DNA from: DASUBV01 sp963725175
GTDB taxonomy: Bacteria; Actinomycetota; Actinomycetes; Streptosporangiales; Streptosporangiaceae
DNA length: 64,000 nt
NCBI GenBank assembly: GCA_963725175.1
Contig: CAVRXH010000006.1
Location: forward strand, 2,604,001 to 2,668,000
Direction: 5' to 3'
Below the pieces are notes generated by a model. It searched no databases. It was given only the letters and a program-made list of their open reading frames with translations, and was not told the origin of the DNA. The position numbers and the translations under genes are program-made. Positions 27,203-34,421 of this stretch are shown here, one piece after another; positions within the stretch are counted from its first letter, which is position 1; each line of letters starts with the position of its first letter.

Positions 27203-27882
27203 GGGACCACCGCCGTCGCTTCCGCGGCGGCCCGGCGCAGCACGCGGTCGCAGGCCGCCAGGTGGCTGCCGAGCGCGTCCTCGAAGCTCACCGCCTGCGC
27301 TTCCTGCATCAGCTGGCGCCGGATAGCCAGCTCTGCGCCGGGAGCGGCCGCGCGCAGCCGCTCAGCCGCGGCCAGGGCGCCCGCCGGATCCGGGGTGAGC
27401 TCGTCGATCAGGTGCATCGCGACGGCGTCGGCGGCCGCGATCGGAGCGCCGAACAGCACCGCCCGCCGAACCGCCGCGGCGCCCGCCTGCCGGGCCAGCC
27501 GGTACAGGACCATGCCGGGCCAGGTCTCGCCCGACCGCGTGGGCATCAGCAGGCGCACCGAGTCGGTTCCGATGCGGTAGTCGGTGGCCAGGAGCACCTC
27601 GAGGGCGACTCCGCCGCACTCGCCCGCGACGACGGAGATCGTGGCCGCCGGAAGGCGTTCCAGGCGGCGCAGCGCACGTTCCCACTTACTGACGAGGGCG
27701 ACAGCGATGCCGCCCTCTGCCGACTCCGCGGGGGCGCCCGATACGTGGAGGATCACCGCGGCCTGGTCACCGAGGTCCTCGATCCTGTCGCACACGGCCC
27801 CGAGCGCCGCTACCAGCTCCGCTGACAGCGCGCGGCTGCCATCCACCCGGATCACCAGGTCGCCTGTCTCTCCGGTTACCAC
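27199..27882 (-). CDS. dpgB: Enoyl-CoA hydratase-like DpgB
   Basis: A 227-aa crotonase-fold protein that in known systems assists DpgA in cyclising and aromatising the tetraketide to 3,5-dihydroxyphenylacetyl-CoA. It shows the crotonase pattern (VAGECGGVALEVLLATDYRIG) but is shorter and more degenerate than true hydratases, as usual for DpgB. The start overlaps dpgA by 7 nt and the end overlaps dpgC by 4 nt. Assignment rests on the fold plus its position between dpgA and dpgC. Confidence 0.88.
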   Translation of the reverse strand: MVTGETGDLVIRVDGSRALSAELVAALGAVCDRIEDLGDQAAVILHVSGAPAESAEGGIAVALVSKWERALRRLERLPAATISVVAGECGGVALEVLLATDYRIGTDSVRLLMPTRSGETWPGMVLYRLARQAGAAAVRRAVLFGAPIAAADAVAMHLIDELTPDPAGALAAAERLRAAAPGAELAIRRQLMQEAQAVSFEDALGSHLAACDRVLRRAAAEATAVVP

Positions 27883-29015
27883 TGGGCCAGCGCCGTTTCG
27901 ATAGTCGAGCCCGGACCCATCGTCATCAGCACGCCGTAGTCGCCGGGCCGGGTGACACCTTCCTGGGCGAGCTGCTGGTAGGAGAAGAGGAAGGAGCCGC
28001 TCGACAGGTTCCCGTAGTCCCGCAGCACGCTCGTGGTGTGCCGGACGTCGTGGCGGGTGAGGCCGAGGTTGACCCGGACCGCGTCGATGACCTTCTTGCC
28101 ACCGGAATGCACGAGCCAGTGGCTGATATCGCTGCGGCGCAGCCCGGCGGATGCCAGCAGCCGGTCGATGACCAGCTCGGCGTTGGCTCCCACGACGTAG
28201 GGGATGTCCGGGTCGAGGAAGAAGCTGAATTTGCCCGCGGCACCGTCCCAGTCGTAGCGCATGGCCTCGACCGCGTCGGTGATGAGGTGGCTGGCGAAGG
28301 AGAGAATTCGCGGCCCGCCGGCGGCGGGATCCGACTCCGGCCCGGCCTGGTCACCGCTCATCAGCGCGATGGCGGCCGCGCCGTCGCCGAACAGGCTGTT
28401 GACGACCGCGGTCCTGATCGTCGAGTCGAAGACGTAGGCCGCGGAACAGGCCTCGGCGCAGAGCATGATCGCCAGCTCGCCGGGGTGGGCCGCGGACCAC
28501 GCGGCGCTCAGGCCGAGTGCGTTCAGCCCCGCGTTGCAGCCCATGCCCACGATGTCGGCCCGGCCGCAGGACGGCGAGATCCCCAGCTCGCGGATGAGCA
28601 GGGCGCTCAGGCCGGGGGTGAGGAATCCGGTCGAGGTGACGCAGCACAGGTGCCGGATATCCGCCAGGGCGGCTCCGGTGTCCTTCAGGCATGCGTCGAT
28701 GGCTCGTGCCCCCATGTCGACGGCCAGCGCCTTGTGCTTACGGAGCAGGTCGCCCTGGGCCTCCTGCACCCGGGCGCCATCGTCACCGAGCGCGGGCAGG
28801 GACAGGTACCGCCGCTGGATGGCGCTGTTCAGGAAGACGGAGCGGACTCTGGGCTCGGTGATGCGGAACGTCTCGAGCAGTTCTTCCTGGGAATAGGACT
28901 CTGCTGACACGGCAGTCCCGACGCCGGTGATCCGCGGAGGATTCGCCGCCTGACGGCCGGGCGCTTCCGCCAGATCTCCGGCGCCGGGACGCGCGAGATC
29001 CATGCTCATCGTCAT
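27876..29015 (-). CDS. dpgA: 3,5-dihydroxyphenylacetyl-CoA synthase, type III polyketide synthase (DpgA)
   Basis: A 379-aa type III PKS that condenses four malonyl-CoA units to the precursor of 3,5-dihydroxyphenylglycine. The catalytic Cys lies in IVGMGCNAGL. With the start chosen here it is residue 160, the same number reported for DpgA of glycopeptide producers. The His (HWLVHSGG) and Asn (LRDYGNLSSGS) of the triad are present. I start at the ATG at 29015, preceded by GGTGGGGGTGGA. The open frame extends further upstream into hpgT, but that part is not protein-like. It lies 98 nt downstream of hpgT and is coupled to dpgB. Confidence 0.95.
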   Translation of the reverse strand: MTMSMDLARPGAGDLAEAPGRQAANPPRITGVGTAVSAESYSQEELLETFRITEPRVRSVFLNSAIQRRYLSLPALGDDGARVQEAQGDLLRKHKALAVDMGARAIDACLKDTGAALADIRHLCCVTSTGFLTPGLSALLIRELGISPSCGRADIVGMGCNAGLNALGLSAAWSAAHPGELAIMLCAEACSAAYVFDSTIRTAVVNSLFGDGAAAIALMSGDQAGPESDPAAGGPRILSFASHLITDAVEAMRYDWDGAAGKFSFFLDPDIPYVVGANAELVIDRLLASAGLRRSDISHWLVHSGGKKVIDAVRVNLGLTRHDVRHTTSVLRDYGNLSSGSFLFSYQQLAQEGVTRPGDYGVLMTMGPGSTIETALAQW

Positions 29016-29113
29016 CGGTAGGTCCACCCCCACCGGCGGGGGTGACTGCGCACCCGTGGCGTTGCCTTGATCATTGACCTTCCCTTTCTGGCAGAGCGGC
29101 ACGGAGCCGCCGG

Positions 29114-30418
29114 CTAGATCCCGGCCTCGGCCTCGATGAAGCGGGCGAGCCGGGTAATCCCGTCCGTGATCTCCTCGTCGGAGAGATAGCTGACGGACAG
29201 GCGGATGCTGTCCTCTCCCCCGCCGCCTGGATAGAAGTACGACATCGGCGTCCAGATGACCCCGAATTCCTCGGCCGAGCGGGCGAGGGCGGCATTGTCC
29301 ACCCGGAAGGGCACCCGCAGGCGCAGGAAGAAGCCTCCGTCGGGCGTGTTCCAGCGCACCCCAAGGGCAGCGCGCCGGCTGGCTGGGAAGCACTGGTCGA
29401 GCTGCCGAAGGGTCGACTGCATGGCGCTGGCGTAGTACCCGGCCGCCGGGGTGCTGAGCTCGGAGACCCGGCCCGCGCAGGCCAGCAGCATCCCCGCCAC
29501 GACCCCCTGGTTCACCGGCGAGGTGTTAACCGTCACCATGCTCTTGATCTTGGCCAGCTGATCCGCGAGCAGGCCGGTATCGCCGTTCGCCAGCGAGACC
29601 AGCTGGTCGGCCACGGCGAACCCGACCCTGGCTCCGGGGAAGGCGGTCTTGGAGAAGGAGCCCAGGTGGATGACGCGGCGCTGGCGGTCGAGGGACTTCA
29701 GCGTCGGCAGGTGCGGCCCGGGGCTGACCATCCGGTACGGGCTGTCCTCCAGGATCAGGATGTCGTGCCGGGCGGCCAGGTCGAGCAGCTCGCGCCGGGC
29801 CGGCACCGGCATCGTCTTGCCGGCCGGGTTCGAGTGGTCGGGCACCAGGTAGAACGCGCGGGGCTGGCGCCCGCGGGCCCGCTCCGCCGCGATCGCCGCT
29901 TCCAGGTCAGCGCAGCAGAATCCGTCCTCGCGCTCCGGCACCGCCGTGGGCTCGATGTCCAGCAGCCGGGCCGCCCCGGTGATGCCGACGTAGCACGGGC
30001 TGGAGACCAGGAGCACATCGGCCGGATCCGCGATGAGGGCCCGCAGGACCAGGAACATGGCCTCCTGGCAGCCCACGGTGACCACGATCGACTCCGGCCG
30101 GACGTCGATGTTCTCGTCCGCCCGGAGGGAGCTCGCGATGACCTCCTGGATCCGGCCGGCCGTCGGGCCGTACTGGAAGAGCGCGTCCCTGACCTCACCG
30201 GGGGACTTCCCGGACGCGGCCAGATGGTCGAGGTAGCCGCGGAGGTAGGTGAAGATCTGCTCGATGTCGAAGAAGCCGTCGTAGGGACGGCCCGGAGCGA
30301 ACGAGATCGCGTCCGGGTAGCGGAAGGTGACCTCGTTCAGGAAGTTCATCGTGTCGAGGACCGGATCCGAGAGGCAGGCGTGCAGATCCTTGAGGTTCAG
30401 GTCCGCTGCGGGGGTCAT
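29114..30418 (-). CDS. hpgT: Aminotransferase forming hydroxyphenylglycine / dihydroxyphenylglycine (HpgT)
   Basis: A 434-aa fold-type I PLP aminotransferase. The PLP lysine lies in LGSFSKTAFPGARVGF; VPDHSNPAGKTMP and ILEDSPYR carry the Asn and Asp/Tyr cofactor contacts. In glycopeptide and lipopeptide pathways HpgT transaminates 4-hydroxy- and 3,5-dihydroxyphenylglyoxylate to Hpg and Dpg, usually with tyrosine as amino donor. Here it lies between hmaS and dpgA, consistent with serving both branches. The ATG at 30418 shares one base with the hmaS stop (TGATG), implying translational coupling. An upstream in-frame ATG at 30571 would overlap hmaS by about 150 nt and is rejected. Confidence 0.93.
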   Translation of the reverse strand: MTPAADLNLKDLHACLSDPVLDTMNFLNEVTFRYPDAISFAPGRPYDGFFDIEQIFTYLRGYLDHLAASGKSPGEVRDALFQYGPTAGRIQEVIASSLRADENIDVRPESIVVTVGCQEAMFLVLRALIADPADVLLVSSPCYVGITGAARLLDIEPTAVPEREDGFCCADLEAAIAAERARGRQPRAFYLVPDHSNPAGKTMPVPARRELLDLAARHDILILEDSPYRMVSPGPHLPTLKSLDRQRRVIHLGSFSKTAFPGARVGFAVADQLVSLANGDTGLLADQLAKIKSMVTVNTSPVNQGVVAGMLLACAGRVSELSTPAAGYYASAMQSTLRQLDQCFPASRRAALGVRWNTPDGGFFLRLRVPFRVDNAALARSAEEFGVIWTPMSYFYPGGGGEDSIRLSVSYLSDEEITDGITRLARFIEAEAGI

Positions 30419-31437
30419 CACCCGGCCAGCCCGTCCCGCTCCACGGCCTCGTACAGGGCCTTGATATTCGCGCTGCCGAACCCGCGAGCGCCCCGCCGCT
30501 GGATGAACTCGTAGAACATCGTGTTCCGTAGGTAGGGCGACCGGGTGAACAACTGCAGCAGATAGCCCCATTCGTCACGGTCAGCAAGGACGCCAGCGGC
30601 CCGCAGGCCGGGGATCTCAGTCTGAATGCCGGGCAGCCGCACGGCCAGCATCTCGTAATACCGGCCTGGCGTGCTCAGGAACTCGACCCCGCGCTGGCTG
30701 AACTCGCCAATAGCGGAGGCGATGTCATCGACCTCGAATGCGAGATGCTGAACTCCCGGCCCGTCATTCCGGGCGAGGAAGCCCTGAATCTGACCGGGTT
30801 TCCTCGACGAGTCCTGCTCGAGCAGGGTAAAGGTGGCGCCGCCGGACGGGCTGCGCACGACAATCGATTCCATGGCCTGATCGCCCAGCTCGGTGTGCTC
30901 ACCGGAATACCGGGGAAGGCCGAAGCCCTGGGTATAGAAATCAGCCCAGTCCGACGTGGTCCCGCTGGTCAGGCAGACGGCGACGTGGTCAAGCAGCCTG
31001 ATCCAGCCCGACCCCGCGGACCGGGCCCGGTCAGGCGGGATTTCCTGCCAGTCCCGGTCGGTGGGCAGCGGGGTCGCCCCGGCCGCGTCCACGAGCGTAT
31101 GGCAGATGTCGCCGAATCCTGAGACCACCACCCGGCCGGCCGCGGCCCCGACCGGCGAGGCTCCCGCGGCCAGGGCCGCGTCACGCGTCACGGAAACGTC
31201 GTCACACGAGAAAGCGATGTCGGCAATCCCGTCCCCGTGGGCGTCAAGGAAGGCCCGGGCTAACGGGCCTTCCGTGACGACCAGCCGCACTTCGCCCTGC
31301 CGGAGCAGCACGGAGTGACCCGCGGCCGACTGCGACTCCGCAGCCGCCAGAAAGCCTAGGGACGACACGAAGTACTCAAGAGCAGCTCGATGCTCGCCGG
31401 TGTAGAGCTCGACGTACGCAATGTCCAGGGCAGGCAT
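30418..31437 (-). CDS. hmaS: 4-hydroxymandelate synthase (HmaS)
   Basis: A 339-aa non-heme iron dioxygenase of the 4-hydroxyphenylpyruvate dioxygenase family. It converts 4-hydroxyphenylpyruvate to L-4-hydroxymandelate, the first step to 4-hydroxyphenylglycine. The iron ligands are visible in LLDHVAVCL (His), VQHLAFEV (His) and FYEFIQR (Glu). The C-terminus GSANIKALYEAVE closely resembles HmaS of glycopeptide clusters. I choose HmaS over HPPD because the gene is coupled to hpgT and dpgABC and lies in a halogenase/NRPS cluster. GGAGG lies 8 nt before the ATG. The next enzyme, hydroxymandelate oxidase, is not in this window. Confidence 0.93.
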   Translation of the reverse strand: MPALDIAYVELYTGEHRAALEYFVSSLGFLAAAESQSAAGHSVLLRQGEVRLVVTEGPLARAFLDAHGDGIADIAFSCDDVSVTRDAALAAGASPVGAAAGRVVVSGFGDICHTLVDAAGATPLPTDRDWQEIPPDRARSAGSGWIRLLDHVAVCLTSGTTSDWADFYTQGFGLPRYSGEHTELGDQAMESIVVRSPSGGATFTLLEQDSSRKPGQIQGFLARNDGPGVQHLAFEVDDIASAIGEFSQRGVEFLSTPGRYYEMLAVRLPGIQTEIPGLRAAGVLADRDEWGYLLQLFTRSPYLRNTMFYEFIQRRGARGFGSANIKALYEAVERDGLAG

Positions 31438-31477
31438 CGGCCGGCCTCCGCATCAGGTGGTGAGCAGGCTAAAGAGA

Positions 31478-31747
31478 TCAGGAGGAAACAGTGTTCTTTT
31501 CCGCCACGGAAGCGCCGTTGTTCCTCGCCGCCGCGTCCGCCTCCATGGCCTTGATCAGGCTGTTCGGCCGCATGTCGGTCCAGTTCTTCTCGATGAAGTC
31601 GAGGCACTCCTGACGGCCGTCCTCACCGAAGATAATCTCCCAGCCCTCGGGCACATCAGCGAAAACAGGCCACAGCGAATGCTGTCCCTCGTCGTTGATC
31701 AGAACAAGATACCTGGCTTCTTCGTCCTCGAACGGGTTCGTCGCCAC
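31478..31747 (-). CDS. MbtH-like protein
   Basis: An 89-aa MbtH-family protein, a small partner that binds and activates NRPS adenylation domains. The signature is complete: SLWPVF, GWEIIFGEDGRQECLDFIE and NWTDMRPNSL. I prefer the GTG at 31747 (protein starting VATNPFEDEE) because AAAGGA lies 6 nt before it. The ATG at 31762 is also in frame but is part of a tandem repeat and lacks a ribosome site. It is the first gene of the arylglycine operon, 40 nt before hmaS. The C-terminal tail after LIKAMEADAAA is longer than in many family members. Confidence 0.95.
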   Translation of the reverse strand: MATNPFEDEEARYLVLINDEGQHSLWPVFADVPEGWEIIFGEDGRQECLDFIEKNWTDMRPNSLIKAMEADAAARNNGASVAEKNTVSS

Positions 31748-31759
31748 CGTCGATCCTTT

Positions 31760-31803
31760 CATCTTGTGCCACGTACCGGATCATCTTGTGCCACGTACCG
31801 GAT
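31760..31803. repeat. 22-bp perfect tandem duplication in the mbtH leader
   Basis: Two identical 22-bp units (31760-31781 and 31782-31803, each starting CATCTTGTGCCACGTACC on the plus strand) lie head to tail just upstream of mbtH. Each copy holds an ATG on the minus strand. Because 22 is not a multiple of three, the outer ATG is out of frame with mbtH. The repeat contains CGTACCG/GGTACG. It may be a recent slippage duplication or a regulatory element. Confidence 0.85.
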
Positions 31804-31879
31804 CCTGGGCTGCCTCCCGCTATAGCGTTTTCGGCACAGTTATCCACGATGCCATCAATTTCGCCTATCATAGAATATC

Positions 31880-31929
31880 TGTCAAGATAGACTCAGCCGT
31901 GTTCAACCGCAGCACCGCGCCAGTTGAAC
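31880..31929 (-). promoter_or_regulatory. StrR-type box plus -35-like hexamer for the mbtH-dpgC operon
   Basis: 31901-31929 reads GTTCAACCG, 11 nt, CAGTTGAAC, the best match in the window to the StrR consensus (one arm perfect, the other one base off). On the minus strand a TTGACA hexamer follows at 31885-31880, 15 nt downstream of the box. The leader to mbtH is about 130 nt. I do not see a convincing -10 at optimal distance, which suits an activator-dependent promoter. Confidence 0.75.
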
Positions 31930-31966
31930 ACTAATTTCTCTCATCCTCCGCAGGGGTGCCGCTGGC

Positions 31967-32776
31967 TCAGGCGCCGCGAAAAAAGCCGATGATCAGCGAG
32001 TTAGCTTCCTCAGGCTGCTCCAGATAACCATAGTGCCCGCAATCGTCGAGTTCCTCGTACTTACATCCGGGAATCGAGTCGGCTACCTCCCGGCAGAGGT
32101 GAGGAGGAGCGATGAGATCGTCCCGAAAACCTATGACGAGACACGAGGAAGTTATCTTGCGATACTCCTCCAGACGGCCCTCTAGCAATTCGAGCCCATG
32201 CTGGGACCGGTTTGTCTCATGACTGACCAGCGACATCTCGAAAATGTCGAGCCAGTCCCGGATCCGGCTCTCGTCCTGCAGGGTCGCCGGCGACAGGAAT
32301 TGCATCGCGTGGACGACCGCCGCATACCGACGCGGCAGAACGACCCGGCTTTCCGCCAGTTCCGACTCCCCGGCCGATATCGCTGTGCGCAGCGCGTCCG
32401 TTCTGCCCCTGGTCGCGCTGAGCACTGCCTGCGTAATGAGGTCAGGGCGAGCGAGCAGCAGTTCCTGGACGACCATCGCGCCGAGCGAGAAGCCCACGAT
32501 GCGGCACGGGCCCAGGCCAAGCCGCTCGATCAGCCGGGCCGTATCCACCACCATGTCATCGATGGTGAATCCCTCCGGACACAGGTCCGAAGGCGGCATC
32601 CCCCGGTTATCGACCGTGATGACCCGGAAGCCAGCGGCGTTCAGCGCCGGGACCTGGTGCGGCGACCACATTTTTCCTGTGGCCCCGCTGCCGGTTATCA
32701 GGACAACCGGATCCCCTGATCCGTAATCATCATAGTGGAGGTTAATACCGTTCACCATTATTCTCGGCACCGGCAT
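31967..32776 (-). CDS. Alpha/beta hydrolase
   Basis: About 269 aa with an alpha/beta-hydrolase fold. It has an oxyanion region ITGSGATGKMW, nucleophile elbow GFSLGA, an acidic residue in FRDDLIAPP and the catalytic His in DDCGHYGYLEQPE. It resembles esterases and proline-iminopeptidase-like hydrolases. In an NRPS cluster such a protein could act as an editing (type II) thioesterase or release enzyme, and no thioesterase domain is visible in the NRPS part present; this is inference. The ATG at 32776 directly follows GGGAGG with no spacer. The next ATG at 32758 is an alternative start with poor spacing. It follows the 113-aa gene by 85 nt in the same direction. Confidence 0.85.
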   Translation of the reverse strand: MPVPRIMVNGINLHYDDYGSGDPVVLITGSGATGKMWSPHQVPALNAAGFRVITVDNRGMPPSDLCPEGFTIDDMVVDTARLIERLGLGPCRIVGFSLGAMVVQELLLARPDLITQAVLSATRGRTDALRTAISAGESELAESRVVLPRRYAAVVHAMQFLSPATLQDESRIRDWLDIFEMSLVSHETNRSQHGLELLEGRLEEYRKITSSCLVIGFRDDLIAPPHLCREVADSIPGCKYEELDDCGHYGYLEQPEEANSLIIGFFRGA

Positions 32777-32861
32777 CCTCCCGCACGATATGCGATCACG
32801 TATCACTCGCGTGCCCTGCGCGGGCATTCCCCTGCGGCAGGGCACGCGACGAGCGATGTCG

Positions 32862-33203
32862 TCAGCCTGCGGCCGCTTCGGCCTTTTCCTCGAGCGCCAG
32901 CCGGCCGGTGCCCTTGAGCGTCGCCAGGTCAATATCGGCGATGCAGCGGACGGGGTCGTCGTTCAGGATGAGGCTGCCCTCGACATGCACGGTCCCGGTG
33001 CCATTGTCGAAGTCGGCGCCGCTCAGGTCGGTCCGGTCGCGATCCAGGGGAAAGCCGAGCTCCGTGCCGCCGCGCGTCTGGGTGAACTTGACCAGCACGT
33101 ACTGCATTTCCCCAGTCCGGTTGCGGAGTTCCTCGACCGTGGGCTCCGCCCCGCCCATCTCAATCTGCTGGTCGACGGTCAGGCGCTCGACAAGTTCGTT
33201 CAT
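32862..33203 (-). CDS. Conserved-looking 113-aa protein of unknown function
   Basis: I do not recognise the family. The protein starts MNELVERLTVDQQIEMGG (GGAG 8-9 nt upstream). It has a short helical N-terminus, then an apparently beta-rich core (QYVLVKFTQTRGGTELGFPL, GTVHVEGSLILNDDPVRCIA), and ends in a charged helix (LALEEKAEAAAG). It has no signal peptide or membrane segment, and one Cys. It lies between the HTD2-like dehydratase (97 nt upstream) and the alpha/beta hydrolase (85 nt downstream) on the same strand, under a putative StrR-type box. It probably belongs to acyl-chain or tailoring chemistry, but no function can be stated. Confidence 0.8.
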   Translation of the reverse strand: MNELVERLTVDQQIEMGGAEPTVEELRNRTGEMQYVLVKFTQTRGGTELGFPLDRDRTDLSGADFDNGTGTVHVEGSLILNDDPVRCIADIDLATLKGTGRLALEEKAEAAAG

Positions 33204-33299
33204 TGAGCAGGCTCCTTCTCGGGAAATGCTGATGCCTGAAACCAGGGTCATCGCTCACAATTCTCGTCATAATGGCCGGGGACGGGGCTCAGCGTCCAG

Positions 33300-34169
33300 C
33301 TACCAGGGCCAGGGGCCGCCGGCCCGCAGCGTGCCCGCCGCCGTGCGCCTTCCCGCGAGATCACGCACGGCGGTGACCAGGGCATCCCCCTCCGTTGCAG
33401 CCCTGACCACCATGCCCTGGTGGTCGAAGAGCGGTGCGGTCAGCCGGTAGCCGAACTGCCGGGAGCGGGGCTGCGGGCCGCCGGGGTATCCGGCCGCCCG
33501 GGCCAGCTCGGCCATCGCCAGCGCCTGGAGCGGCCCGTGAGTGAGCAGGCCGGGGTATCCCTCTGTCTGCCGCGCATAGTCGCGGTCGTAGTGAATGCGG
33601 TGCGCGTTGTAGGTCAGCGCGGAGAAGCGGAAGAGCAACGTGGGCGACACCTCGATCGCCCACTCGCCCGGTGCGGGCGGTATCGCCGCTGCCGCCGACC
33701 CGGCATCCAGCGTCTCAGCGCCGGACCGGACGGCATGCCGGTAGACGATGTCCTGTCGTTCGTCGATGACGAGCTGACCGCGCTGCCAGATCACGTGCTG
33801 CAGGGTGATGAAGGTGAGCGGCCCGGACCGGCCCTGTTTGTCCTGGACCGAGACCACCTGGCTGCGCTTGGTGGCCGGCTCGCCGACCCGGAGCGGCCCG
33901 CTCGTGCGGACCTGGCCCCCAGCCCACATCCGGCGCCCGCCCGGCCCTGCGAAGGCGGCGACCGTGCCCCGCAGCGGGTGCCCGTCCGGGCCGAGGTCGG
34001 CCTGCGCGGGCCGGTCGAGCAGATAGACCCAGTGCCAGAGCAGCGGCAGTCCCGCGCTGCCGCCGAGGTCGGGCACGGGTACGCCCAGCAGCGCGCCGAG
34101 CGCCAGAGCGGGCTCAGGCACGAGCAGCTCCGTGCGCTCAGCGGGCACGGGCGGGCCGACGTCTTCCAT
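33300..34169 (-). CDS. HTD2/MaoC-type beta-hydroxyacyl dehydratase
   Basis: About 289 aa, the two-hotdog layout of the HTD2 / mesaconyl-C4-CoA hydratase-like family. The C-terminal hotdog carries the hydratase motif FRFSALTYNAHRIHYDRDYA followed by EGYPGLLTHGPLQ, with the expected His and Asn/Asp active-site area. Such enzymes dehydrate or hydrate beta-hydroxyacyl thioesters. Together with FabH, ACP and FabF it could complete, or leave unsaturated, an acyl chain; no ketoreductase or enoyl reductase is in the window. The ATG at 34169 has GAAGGGA 6 nt upstream. It is the first gene of a probable three-gene operon with the 113-aa protein and the alpha/beta hydrolase. Confidence 0.85.
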   Translation of the reverse strand: MEDVGPPVPAERTELLVPEPALALGALLGVPVPDLGGSAGLPLLWHWVYLLDRPAQADLGPDGHPLRGTVAAFAGPGGRRMWAGGQVRTSGPLRVGEPATKRSQVVSVQDKQGRSGPLTFITLQHVIWQRGQLVIDERQDIVYRHAVRSGAETLDAGSAAAAIPPAPGEWAIEVSPTLLFRFSALTYNAHRIHYDRDYARQTEGYPGLLTHGPLQALAMAELARAAGYPGGPQPRSRQFGYRLTAPLFDHQGMVVRAATEGDALVTAVRDLAGRRTAAGTLRAGGPWPW

Positions 34170-34227
34170 CCGCGGTCCCTTCCAGGGAACGGCCGGGTAC
34201 GGTCGGCCGCAGCGTCCGGCGGCCATG

Positions 34228-34256
34228 GTTCAAGCGACGAATAGCCGCAGTCAAAC
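34228..34256 (-). promoter_or_regulatory. Degenerate StrR-type box upstream of the dehydratase operon
   Basis: Reads GTTCAAGCG, 11 nt, CAGTCAAAC: two mismatches in one arm and one in the other against GTTCRACTG-N11-CRGTYGAAC, with exact spacer length. It lies 58 nt before the dehydratase ATG. It is weaker than the other three boxes, but the position and 29-bp geometry agree. Confidence 0.5.
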
Positions 34257-34421
34257 ACCGGCCGTCCGCCGGCGCACGGCCGCTCGCGGGCATGGCCAGC
34301 GGGCCGGGTGCGGGTTACTCTAACGCGGCTGGGTCCGGTGCTCTGCGCGTGACTCACGGCTACGTCTCGCGTGCCCGGGCCTTCGTCCGAATCCATTCAC
34401 ACCGGATGTGCGAGGCGTTGG

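Noticed and set aside
29016..29393. Upstream extension of the dpgA frame by 126 codons
   Set aside because: It overlaps the conserved C-terminus of hpgT, and the translated extension is Arg-rich nonsense. The ATG at 29015 has a ribosome site and gives Cys160.
30418..31437. Calling this gene 4-hydroxyphenylpyruvate dioxygenase (tyrosine catabolism)
   Set aside because: Operon context with hpgT and dpgABC and the close resemblance to HmaS C-terminal sequence favour hydroxymandelate synthase.
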